A stretch of DNA of 6,323 nt from Rhizobiaceae bacterium (GCA_004299545.1 SCRB01000775.1:1-6323); one strand, 5' to 3'; shown: positions 1 through 5,252, numbered from the stretch's first letter. Numbers and translations: made by a program. The notes: generated by a model not told the origin, from the sequence alone.

Positions 1-466
1 CTGTCTGGCTGTATTTTAACGCCACCGGCCAGCCGGCGGCGTCGGTCAGAACGGTGACACGATCGGGCCTGAGCAGGTGAAGTTCCGCCAGCGCCCCTGC
101 ATCGACCCGTTCGAGATAGGCGTTGCCCGACAGGATGAGATAGCCGTAAAGCGCCTCCATGAAACTGGCGCCAGCCTGGCGGTGGTTCGGCCGCGCCAGA
201 AGATCGAGCAGCGGGTGCGCGGTGAGTTCGTTCGCGCCCTGATAGAGCAGCCAGGGCACTGAAGCCGCGGTGTCGGCGACCAGGCGGACCGAACGGTGTA
301 CGATCGGATTGCGCATGAAGCCCTCGCGGGCGAGCGCCGGATAATCGCGGCGCGTCCAGTGCGCTTCGCCTTCGACATGCAGCGCCACGAAACCATAGCC
401 GCCGCTCTTTCCTTCGGGTGCGGCCTTCCCTCCCGGACGCTTCGCCCAGGGCCAGTTGAATGCCAT
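1..466 (-). CDS. HK97-family phage portal protein, N-terminal part (runs off the window)
   Basis: Portal proteins form the dodecameric ring at one capsid vertex through which the terminase pumps DNA and to which the tail attaches. Reading leftwards from the ATG at 466-464 gives 155 uninterrupted codons to the window edge. The translation begins MAFNWPWAKR and contains stretches typical of HK97 portals: MRNPIVHRSVRLVADTAAS (about residues 51-69), HPLLDLLARPN (about 84-94), FMEALYGYLILSGNAYLE and LHLLRPDRV. The start is well supported: AGGAG lies at 477-473, six bases upstream of the ATG. The gene follows the large terminase on the same strand after a 143-base gap, which is the usual terminase-portal order in gene transfer agents and many siphophages. 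The C-terminal two thirds are missing because the window ends, so completeness cannot be judged. The family call is from sequence memory, not a search. Confidence 0.9.
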   Translation of the reverse strand, partial: MAFNWPWAKRPGGKAAPEGKSGGYGFVALHVEGEAHWTRRDYPALAREGFMRNPIVHRSVRLVADTAASVPWLLYQGANELTAHPLLDLLARPNHRQAGASFMEALYGYLILSGNAYLERVDAGALAELHLLRPDRVTVLTDAAGWPVALKYSQT

Positions 467-483
467 GATTTTCTCCTAGAAAT

Positions 484-608
484 GGCAGTCGGCAGGTCGG
501 CGGTCGGAAGAAGGTCAGAAGCAAAACGCAGCTTGGCATAGACAGCCACTTATTTCCCGCCATATTTTTCCCTGCTACCGACTGCCGACCTGCCAATTGC
601 CGACTGCC
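484..608. repeat. Long imperfect inverted repeat in the terminase-portal gap
   Basis: Left arm 491-507 reads GGCAGGTCGGCGGTCGG and right arm 578-594 is its reverse complement with one mismatch (16 of 17). The arms continue outward: GGCAGTC at 484-490 pairs with GACTGCC at 602-608, with a seven-base bulge (595-601) on the right side. The intervening 508-577 is relatively AT-rich. The right arm ends one base before the stop codon of the large terminase gene (TTA at 610-612 on the plus strand), so the structure fills almost the whole gap to the portal gene. The unit GGCAGTCGGCAG is itself repetitive, which suggests a dispersed palindromic repeat. No T-run follows on the minus strand, so it is not a classic terminator. 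Confidence 0.65.
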
Positions 609-609
609 G

Positions 610-1899
610 TTACCCCACGCCCCTCACCCGCGGCTCGCCCTTGCCGCCGAGCAGCAATTCGCCGATGGCCCAGACCAGCGCGTCGAGCCGGTCCGGCGAG
701 CGGCCGTTCGACAGCCCGTCGGGGCCGAAATCGCACATCTCGTCCTCAAGCTCCGGGAAGCGGGCGGCATGCGCCACCCTGCCCTGCTCATAAAGCGCGG
801 CGACCGGTTCGGCGCGCAGCCATTTGCCGCGATGGGCGCGGCGGGCGCGGACCGGCACCGTGGGATCGACCGTCGCAAGCACCGCCGTCACCATGTCGCC
901 GCCCTGGTTCACCTCGGCCACGATGCAGTCCGCCTCCAGCCGGTGATAGAGCGCTACGGCGGCGGAGGCCCACGCACGCGGCTTGGCGGCCTTGACGCTT
1001 GCATCCGCCAGCACCACCGCGTTGCCGGCATGATCGAGCCCTGCCGCGACGATGCCGCAGGCGTCCGAGGACCGGTTGGCGCTCGCCGGCGGATCGACGG
1101 CGACGACGATGCGCTGCAAGGCGCCGTGCGGCATCGAAACCGCCTGCTCCAGTAGGGCGCGCGACCAGAGCGCATCGGCGCGCTCCTCGATCAGTTCGCC
1201 GTCGAGTTCCTGCCGGCCGAGCCTGGTCCCGCCATAGCGCTTTTCCATCGCCTCAAGGAAAGGCCGCGCTAGATTGCCGGCGTTCTCCGCCGTCTTCATA
1301 TGCGTCACCGTCACCGAAGGGTCCTCAAGCAGGCGGCGCAAAAGCGGCACCGGCTTCGGCGTGGTGGTGACGATCTGGCGCGGGTTCTCGCCCAGCCGCA
1401 AACCGAATTGCAGCATGTCGAAGCACTCCTCGGGATGCTTCCATTTGGCCAGTTCGTCGCACCAGGCCGCCTCGAACTGCGGCCCGCGCAAGCTTTCGGG
1501 ATCCTCCGAGGAAAACACCTGCGCCACCGCGCCGTTATCCCATAACAGCCGCCGCCTCGTGGCCTCGTAGCGCGGCCGTTCGCCGCGTGCCGTGGTGACG
1601 ATGCCGGAAATGCCCTCGATCATCACCTCGCGCGCATCGGCCAGGGTCTCGCCGACCAGCGCGATGCGGCCATGGCGGTGTGTGGCGAAGGGTGGCAGGC
1701 CGCGCACGAGCGCGTCGACCCATTCTGCGCCGAGCCTCGTCTTGCCCGAGCCGCGCCCGCCGACGACCAGCCAGATCGCCGGCTCATCAAGCATGAGCGG
1801 ATATTGCTTGAGGCGCGCCTCAGCGACCCACGCCCCACTGGCGCGCAAGACACCGGCCAGCCCGACATTCCTCTGCAACCATTTGAGCTGCGAGCTCAC
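610..1899 (-). CDS. Phage/gene-transfer-agent terminase large subunit (TerL)
   Basis: TerL is the packaging motor: an N-terminal ATPase drives DNA into the prohead and a C-terminal RNase H-fold nuclease cuts the concatemer. Counting from the GTG at 1899 (429 residues), Walker A GGRGSGKT is at 47-54, Walker B FEAAWCDE at 142-149, and a coupling-type motif IVTTTPKP at 176-183. Nuclease acidic residues are plausible at D269 (IVVAVDPP), E329 (IVAEVNQGG) and D403/D406 (SPDRLDALVW). All key residues are present, so it appears functional. The start is uncertain. The frame is open to an ATG at 1956 (448 residues), the GTG at 1899 gives 429, and a TTG at 1878 gives 422; none has a good Shine-Dalgarno at normal spacing. 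Every option overlaps the upstream small terminase gene by 59 to 137 bases. It is most like the gp2 terminases of RcGTA-type clusters; a related prophage is the alternative. Confidence 0.93.
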   Translation of the reverse strand: MSSQLKWLQRNVGLAGVLRASGAWVAEARLKQYPLMLDEPAIWLVVGGRGSGKTRLGAEWVDALVRGLPPFATHRHGRIALVGETLADAREVMIEGISGIVTTARGERPRYEATRRRLLWDNGAVAQVFSSEDPESLRGPQFEAAWCDELAKWKHPEECFDMLQFGLRLGENPRQIVTTTPKPVPLLRRLLEDPSVTVTHMKTAENAGNLARPFLEAMEKRYGGTRLGRQELDGELIEERADALWSRALLEQAVSMPHGALQRIVVAVDPPASANRSSDACGIVAAGLDHAGNAVVLADASVKAAKPRAWASAAVALYHRLEADCIVAEVNQGGDMVTAVLATVDPTVPVRARRAHRGKWLRAEPVAALYEQGRVAHAARFPELEDEMCDFGPDGLSNGRSPDRLDALVWAIGELLLGGKGEPRVRGVG

Positions 1900-2323
1900 G
1901 GGCCAATTCGACCATACGGCCGTTGATGCGATCGAGTGTGGCGGCCATGTCTTCATCCTGTCCGATCTGGTTCTCCTTTGCGGCCGGAACTTCCACGCCC
2001 GTCCGCATGATTTCGCCTATTTTTTCGAGGCTTCTGATGATGCCGATAATGGCTTCGATCTCTCCCTTTTCGACGCGGCCACCCTCCTCCAGCGCCTTTC
2101 TGCCCAGCGCTTCGACGTGAGTGAGAAGCGGTTCGGTGACGGCGCGGATACGCTCCGCGATCTCGTCCGGCGCAAAGCGGTCGAGCGCCCAGCCCTCGCG
2201 CTCTGCGGTCGCCTTCAGCCGATCATAGGAACGGCCGGAAACATCCGACAGCAATTCGAGCGTCGGGCGCGCGCCTTCGGCAAGAGCACGCAAGGCACGA
2301 TCCCGCGCGGGCAATTCGCGCAT
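1820..2323 (-). CDS. Small terminase-like DNA-binding protein (TerS/GTA g1-like)
   Basis: This is a 167-residue protein directly upstream of, and overlapping, the large terminase. Small terminases bind DNA and recruit it to the motor. The N-terminal region (about residues 18-45, PTLELLSDVSGRSYDRLKA then EREGW) looks like a helix-turn-helix: a first helix, then SGRSYDRLK as the recognition helix. The middle (about 54-100) is predicted helical and charged, suited to an oligomerising coil, and the C-terminal tail is short. The ATG at 2323 is preferred; AGGA lies about ten bases upstream. The frame extends to a TTG at 2377 (185 residues), which has no obvious ribosome site. The function is inferred from position and the HTH, since TerS proteins diverge quickly; an uncharacterised DNA-binding protein is the alternative. 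The last 80 bases are dual-coding with TerL if the GTG at 1899 is used. Confidence 0.7.
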   Translation of the reverse strand: MRELPARDRALRALAEGARPTLELLSDVSGRSYDRLKATAEREGWALDRFAPDEIAERIRAVTEPLLTHVEALGRKALEEGGRVEKGEIEAIIGIIRSLEKIGEIMRTGVEVPAAKENQIGQDEDMAATLDRINGRMVELARELAAQMVAEECRAGRCLARQWGVGR

Positions 2324-2440
2324 GGGTGAAAGATCCTGAAAGGCTGGAAAAGCTTCTACGGGAAAAGAGCTGGCCAAAGCCTGAAGCGGTTTGGAACCTC
2401 ATCGCCGCCCCGCCAGCTACACATTTCCGACGATAGCCAG

Positions 2441-2469
2441 AACCTACCAAACCACCGTCACGGTGTCAA
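2441..2469 (-). promoter_or_regulatory. Candidate promoter of the terminase genes with an internal palindrome
   Basis: On the minus strand a perfect -35 hexamer TTGACA (plus 2469-2464) is followed after 17 bases by TAGGTT (plus 2446-2441), a weak -10. The predicted start lies about 110 bases before the ATG at 2323. The spacer contains the inverted repeat CACCGT-C-ACGGTG (2453-2465), which also touches the -35, a usual place for an operator. No other candidate promoter was seen in front of the terminase block. The weak -10 keeps confidence low. Confidence 0.4.
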
Positions 2470-2500
2470 GAATATTTTCCTATAAAAATTATTAAACTAG

Positions 2501-2548
2501 ATGGTTGACCATGGAGCGCCCTTCCTCTATATTCAACCATATGGTTGA
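2501..2548 (+). promoter_or_regulatory. arsR promoter with two operator-like palindromes; probably leaderless
   Basis: The -35 TTGACC (2505-2510) and -10 TATATT (2528-2533) each match the sigma-70 consensus at five of six positions and are separated by exactly 17 bases. An AT-rich stretch at 2471-2498 lies just upstream like an UP element. Transcription should begin around 2540-2541, which is the A of the ATG at 2541, so the mRNA would have little or no leader. The perfect 16-base palindrome TCAACCATATGGTTGA (2533-2548) covers the end of the -10 and the start codon. A weaker palindrome ATGGTTGACCAT (2501-2512) covers the -35 and repeats the half-site ATGGTTGA exactly 40 bases upstream. This is the layout expected of an autorepressed gene. 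Binding by the adjacent ArsR protein is inferred. Confidence 0.7.
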
Positions 2549-2927
2549 GTTGACACAAGATCCGTTGGATACCGTTTTTCACGCCCTTGGCGATGCGACG
2601 CGCCGGCATATGCTGCGCAACCTGACGGAGGGCGAGCGGACGGTCAGCCAATTGGCCGCACCCTTCGATATGTCGCTCGCGGCCGCTTCAAAACACATCA
2701 AGGTGCTGGAAAGCGCCGGCCTTATTCGCCGCGAGGTGCGCGGCCGTACCCATTGGTGCTTCCTTGAGCCTGGCCCTCTCGCCAGCGCGCAGGAATGGCT
2801 TAACTACTATGAACATTACTGGAGCGACCGTCTCGACGTTCTCGAGCACCTGCTCCGCGAGGAGGATGCTGGGAGGGCGTCCGCTTCAAAGAAGCCCCCC
2901 AAGTCGAACAAAGGAGACGAGACATGA
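2541..2927 (+). CDS. ArsR-family winged-helix transcriptional repressor
   Basis: This is a 128-residue regulator. The winged helix spans about residues 9-75: LDTVFHALGDATRRHMLRNL, then the helix-turn-helix SQLAAPFDMSLAAASKHIKVLESAGLI (36-62) with recognition helix around SLAAASKHIKVLE, then the wing RREVRGRTHWCFL. A C-terminal dimerisation-type helix WLNYYEHYWSDRLDVLEHLL follows, and the tail is lysine-rich. The classic metal-sensing ELCVCD motif is absent, so it is not a typical arsenic or cadmium sensor; it belongs with ArsR proteins paired with SRPBCC genes. In-frame upstream starts exist (TTG 2505, ATG 2511), but they lie on the -35 and in the promoter spacer, so the ATG at 2541 is chosen. 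The stop overlaps the next start as ATGA (2924-2927), indicating translational coupling. It probably represses its own operon through the palindrome over its start codon. Confidence 0.92.
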   Translation: MVELTQDPLDTVFHALGDATRRHMLRNLTEGERTVSQLAAPFDMSLAAASKHIKVLESAGLIRREVRGRTHWCFLEPGPLASAQEWLNYYEHYWSDRLDVLEHLLREEDAGRASASKKPPKSNKGDET

Positions 2928-3454
2928 ACCGGCAGGCCATTCCTGGCGCTTTCGGCGTCCTGACCGAACCCGCGACGCTCACCATCGAGCGCCTTCTGCC
3001 CGGCCCGATCGAACGCATCTGGTCCTATCTCACCGAAAGCGACATGCGCCGGAAATGGCTCGCCTCCGGCTCCATGCAGCAGAGGCCGGATACGAGCTTC
3101 ACTCTTACCTGGCGCAATGACGAGCTTTCCGACCCGCCCGGCAAACGGCCTGAGGGCTTTTCCGAGGAGCACAGCATGGAAAGCCGGGTGATCGAGATCG
3201 ACAAGCCGAGGAAACTCGTCTTCACCTTCGGACAGGGCGAGGTGACGATCACCCTGGCGCCGCAAGGTAAGGACGTGCTCTTGAAGCTTGTCCATACCCG
3301 CCTGCCCGAGCGCGCCGTCATGCTTAAGGTCGCCGCCGGCTGGCACGCCCATCTCGACGTGCTCGTCGCCCGTGCGTCCGACAAGGACCCCGAACCGTTC
3401 TGGGATCACTGGCTCGAACTCAAGGACGAATACGACAAGCGGATCCCCGCCTGA
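2924..3454 (+). CDS. SRPBCC / AHSA1-like domain protein
   Basis: This is a 176-residue single-domain protein of the SRPBCC (START/Bet v 1-like) superfamily, AHSA1 subgroup, whose fold encloses a hydrophobic ligand cavity. Recognisable pieces are the helix after the first strand, IERIWSYLTESDMRRKWLAS (about 29-48), the strands around VIEIDKPRKLVFTFG and VTITLAPQGKDVLLKLVHT, and the long C-terminal helix VAAGWHAHLDVLVARASDK, which lines the pocket in this fold. There is no signal peptide or membrane segment, so it is cytoplasmic. It starts within the arsR stop codon (ATGA) and has a strong ribosome site AAAGGAGA ending about seven bases upstream, so the two are cotranslated. ArsR-SRPBCC pairs are common, and a role for the SRPBCC protein in binding a small molecule that the regulator responds to is an inference. 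Ligand unknown. Confidence 0.9.
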   Translation: MNRQAIPGAFGVLTEPATLTIERLLPGPIERIWSYLTESDMRRKWLASGSMQQRPDTSFTLTWRNDELSDPPGKRPEGFSEEHSMESRVIEIDKPRKLVFTFGQGEVTITLAPQGKDVLLKLVHTRLPERAVMLKVAAGWHAHLDVLVARASDKDPEPFWDHWLELKDEYDKRIPA

Positions 3455-3478
3455 GCGGACTGATACCGAGCGCATAAG

Positions 3479-3500
3479 GGCTGGCATGGAAATGCCGGCC
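3479..3500 (+). other. Stem-loop after the SRPBCC gene
   Basis: GGCTGGCAT (3479-3487), loop GGAA, and ATGCCGGCC (3492-3500) form a nine-base-pair stem with one U-G pair, 24 bases after the SRPBCC stop codon. The four-base loop GGAA is of the stable GNRA type. No T-run follows, so it is more likely a 3' end stabiliser or partial terminator than an intrinsic terminator. A second GC-rich inverted repeat, GGCCG-AGG-CGGCC, lies just downstream near 3518-3530. Confidence 0.5.
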
Positions 3501-3548
3501 ACAGGAAAGGTGCGACCGGCCGAGGCGGCCGCACGGCGGGGCTTTGCG

Positions 3549-3700
3549 GCCTCACCCCTCCGCCCCGGAGCCTGTCCTCGGGCTTGCCAAAGGCGAGACC
3601 CGTGGGGGCCACCTCCCCCTTGCAGGTGGAGGAAAGCGCTGCCGCCCCTTTCCCTCCCCTCCCAAGGGGAGGGTGCCGGGCGGAGCGAGGCCGGTGGGGT
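3549..3700. repeat. GC-rich mosaic palindromic repeat (RIME-like intergenic element)
   Basis: This stretch of about 150 bases has the composition and modules of mosaic repeats found between genes in rhizobia: an end module with CCTCACCCCTCCG, a hairpin GGGCTTGCC-AAA-GGCGAGACCC (3580-3601), an arm pair CCACCT/AGGTGG (3609-3614 with 3624-3629), a perfect eight-base-pair hairpin CCCTCCCC/GGGGAGGG (3652-3659 with 3666-3673) extended by CCGCCC/GGGCGG (3642-3647 with 3678-3683), and an end module CGGTGGGG. It contains no credible gene. Together with the hairpin before it, it separates the SRPBCC gene from the DUF899 gene by 298 bases. The name is by resemblance; a genome-wide copy count would settle it. 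Confidence 0.6.
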
Positions 3701-3752
3701 ACACGATGCCCGCGATAAGAGAGAGCGAAGTTCAACAAGGAAGGAGAAAACC

Positions 3753-4559
3753 ATGCATACGCAGATCACTTCACGCACCGAATCGCTGAAGGCGCGGCTT
3801 GCGCTTCTCGACGCTGAGAAGGAACTGACCCGCCGCAGCGACCAGTTGGCCGCGGAGCGGCAGGCCCTGCCACGGGTCCGGATCGACAAGGATTACAGCT
3901 TCGATACGGAGGGCGGCAAAGCGACACTCGAGGACCTTTTCGACGGCCGCTCTCAGCTCATGATCTACCACTTCATGTTCGGCCCGGACTATACGGCCGG
4001 CTGCCCCTCCTGCTCGGCCATCGCCGATGGCTATAACGGCGTTTACAAGCATCTCCAGAACCATGATGTCGCCTTCTGGACCGTGTCTCGCGCGCCGCTC
4101 GAAAAGCTGCTCGGCTACCGCAAGCGCATGGGTTGGACGTTCCCCTGGGCATCGGCCTTCGCCACCGACTTCAACGCCGATTTCAACGTCTATTTCACCG
4201 AGGAACAGCAGCGCGATGGCGGCATCGAATACAATTACAAGCGCGAACCGGCGATGGACACAACGAAGAAGGGGGAGCCGCTGGCGGGCCAGACCGTGCA
4301 GCAATGGAAAAGGCGCGGCGAGGAAGGACCGGTGGGGCAGATCGCGGCAACGGCCGGCACCGATGTCGCCACCTTTACGCGCGAGCGGCCGGGCGTCAGC
4401 GCCTTCGCGCTCGAGGGTGGGGTCGTCTACCACACCTATTCCGGCTTCTCGCGCAGCCTCGACGGATTGTGGGGCATGTATCAATGGCTTGATCGCGCAC
4501 CGAAGGGCCGCAACGAAGACGGTATCTGGTGGCGCCGGCACGACGAGTACGGCAAATGA
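3753..4559 (+). CDS. DUF899 family thioredoxin-like protein
   Basis: This is a 268-residue protein of the DUF899 family, which has a thioredoxin-like fold but no established reaction. The N-terminal helix (about 10-37, SLKARLALLDAEKELTRRSD) is followed by LPRVRIDKDYSFD, then the family core LMIYHFMFGPDYTAGCPSC (about 69-87), where C84-P-S-C87 sits in the position of a CXXC redox motif. Further blocks are FWTVSRAPLEKLLGYRKRMGW, a strand FNVYFTEEQ, and the C-terminal LWGMYQWLDRAPKG and DGIWWRRHDEYGK. It has no signal peptide and is probably cytoplasmic. The ATG at 3753 has AAGGAG six bases upstream (3741-3746). The frame is open much further left, to 3288, but that extension is repeat and antisense sequence and is discarded. 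It follows ArsR and SRPBCC on the same strand; the 298-base gap may carry its own promoter. A thiol-redox or stress role is inference. Confidence 0.93.
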   Translation: MHTQITSRTESLKARLALLDAEKELTRRSDQLAAERQALPRVRIDKDYSFDTEGGKATLEDLFDGRSQLMIYHFMFGPDYTAGCPSCSAIADGYNGVYKHLQNHDVAFWTVSRAPLEKLLGYRKRMGWTFPWASAFATDFNADFNVYFTEEQQRDGGIEYNYKREPAMDTTKKGEPLAGQTVQQWKRRGEEGPVGQIAATAGTDVATFTRERPGVSAFALEGGVVYHTYSGFSRSLDGLWGMYQWLDRAPKGRNEDGIWWRRHDEYGK

Positions 4560-4579
4560 CGGACTGGCGCTTCATCAGT

Positions 4580-4604
4580 GGTTCCCGGCATCCCGCCGGG
4601 AACC
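4580..4604 (+). other. Perfect 10 bp hairpin after the DUF899 gene
   Basis: GGTTCCCGGC (4580-4589), loop ATCCC, and GCCGGGAACC (4595-4604) form a perfect ten-base-pair stem 20 bases after the DUF899 stop. The following bases are G-rich, not T-rich, so it does not meet the usual definition of an intrinsic terminator. It may protect the 3' end of the DUF899 message or attenuate read-through into the small membrane protein gene. Its presence argues that 4560-4636 is a spacer rather than coding sequence. Confidence 0.6.
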
Positions 4605-4636
4605 GTTCGGCGGGGCGCGGCGGGGTGCTCCGGTCT

Positions 4637-4837
4637 ATGGCGAACCGACTCTGCCTCGCCGCGACACCGACTTTCATGCTCATGGCACTCGGCAGCTATT
4701 TGTCGGGCGCGGCTTCAGGAATGTCTTGCGCGGCGATGCCCGCCACACAGGCCTTTAGCGGGATGACAACGATGTATCTGCTGATGGGCGCCTTTCACCT
4801 GACGGCCTGGCTAAGGCTCCTGTCATCCCGGGAATGA
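4637..4837 (+). CDS. Small two-helix membrane protein, hypothetical
   Basis: This is a 66-residue protein of unknown function. It has two hydrophobic segments: LCLAATPTFMLMALGSYLSG (about residues 5-24) and MTTMYLLMGAFHLTAWLRLL (about 43-62). They are joined by a short loop with SCAAMP, and the tail is SSRE. The length and topology suggest a hairpin in the inner membrane with a short loop. The frame is also open to an ATG at 4556 that overlaps the DUF899 stop (ATGA, 93 residues), but that extension is arginine- and glycine-rich and runs through a perfect hairpin. The ATG at 4637 starts directly before the first helix and has a G-rich stretch GGGGTG about nine bases upstream. Being next to DUF899 on the same strand suggests a shared transcript. 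I do not recognise a named family. Confidence 0.65.
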   Translation: MANRLCLAATPTFMLMALGSYLSGAASGMSCAAMPATQAFSGMTTMYLLMGAFHLTAWLRLLSSRE

Positions 4838-4903
4838 TATGTCCGGCGGGCCTGAGCGCATATCCGCGAGGATCAGCGCCTTCACCCGTTCGGCGTCCTC
4901 GGG

Positions 4904-5145
4904 CACGCGATCGCCGAGGAGGGGTGCCGTTCAAGGAGATCGCCACGTTCATCGGCCGCCGCCTGAACATGCCTGTCGTCAGCCTGTCGCCGGAAGAGGC
5001 GGCGGCGCATTTCGGCTGGTTCGCCATGTTCGCCGCAATGGACGTTCCCGCTTCAAGCGAACGGGCACGGCGGCTGCTCGGCTGGAAGCCGGAAGAGGTC
5101 GGTCTCATCGCCGATCTCGACACCGACGGTTATTTCCGGAACTGA
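4904..5145 (+). pseudogene. C-terminal remnant of an SDR-type NAD-dependent epimerase/dehydratase, frameshifted
   Basis: From 4924 the frame reads VPFKEIATFIGRRLNMPV, then SLSPEEAAAHFGWFAMFAA, MDVPASSERARRLLGWKP and GLIADLDTDGYF, ending at the TGA at 5143-5145. This is the characteristic C-terminal end of extended SDR proteins of the NAD-dependent epimerase type, which lies on the substrate-binding side of the fold. Immediately upstream a different frame reads HAIAEEG (4904-4924), the usual lead-in HAxAEEGVPF. One missing G in the G-run at 4921-4924 would join the two. The N-terminal Rossmann domain with its GxxGxxG motif, normally about 200 residues, is absent. The frame is nominally open from an ATG at 4834 (103 codons), but its first ~30 residues look like out-of-frame GC-rich sequence. 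This is a decayed fragment, most likely non-functional. Confidence 0.75.
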
Positions 5146-5215
5146 AAACACTATACCAGCCGCAAGCGGGAATCTCCTTAACGGAAAGATGATGGAATCC
5201 TTTGATTTTTAACCT

Positions 5216-5235
5216 TCCGGGGAAAGTTTCCCGGA
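5216..5235. other. Stem-loop upstream of the penicillin-binding protein gene
   Basis: TCCGGGGA (5216-5223) pairs with TTTCCCGGA around the loop AAGT, giving eight base pairs including one G-U pair. It lies in the 180-base intergenic region 5146-5325. A T-run (TTTTT, 5206-5210) lies before it on the plus strand rather than after it, so it is not a plus-strand terminator. Apart from this hairpin and the candidate promoter I see nothing else in this stretch. Confidence 0.4.
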
Positions 5236-5252
5236 CGCGGGGTCTTCCTTGC

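Noticed and set aside
46..549. 167-codon minus-strand frame over the portal region
   Set aside because: Wrong frame: the portal frame from 466 has HK97-like sequence and a good ribosome site and stays open to the window edge.
597..2329. Open plus-strand frames opposite the terminase genes (597-995, 1592-2329 and others)
   Set aside because: Arg/Pro/Ser-rich translations without domains, explained by high-GC shadow of well-supported minus-strand genes.
2505..2540. Longer ArsR protein starting at TTG 2505 or ATG 2511
   Set aside because: These codons lie on the -35 hexamer and in the promoter spacer, no Shine-Dalgarno precedes them, and the extra residues are not typical of the family. ATG 2541 fits the promoter and the family start.
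2550..2578. TTGACA at 2550-2555 as a second promoter
   Set aside because: No acceptable -10 at 16-18 bases, and it would start inside arsR coding sequence.
3541..3710. CRISPR array or tandem repeat in the GC-rich gap
   Set aside because: The units are inverted and mosaic, not regularly spaced direct repeats with unique spacers.
3288..3752. N-terminal extension of the DUF899 frame back to 3288
   Set aside because: It overlaps SRPBCC in another frame and then translates the palindromic repeat. The ATG at 3753 with AAGGAG is clearly the real start.
2816..3889. 357-codon minus-strand frame across SRPBCC and the repeat
   Set aside because: It runs antisense through SRPBCC, the repeat and the DUF899 start; composition is shadow-like and no motif is recognisable.
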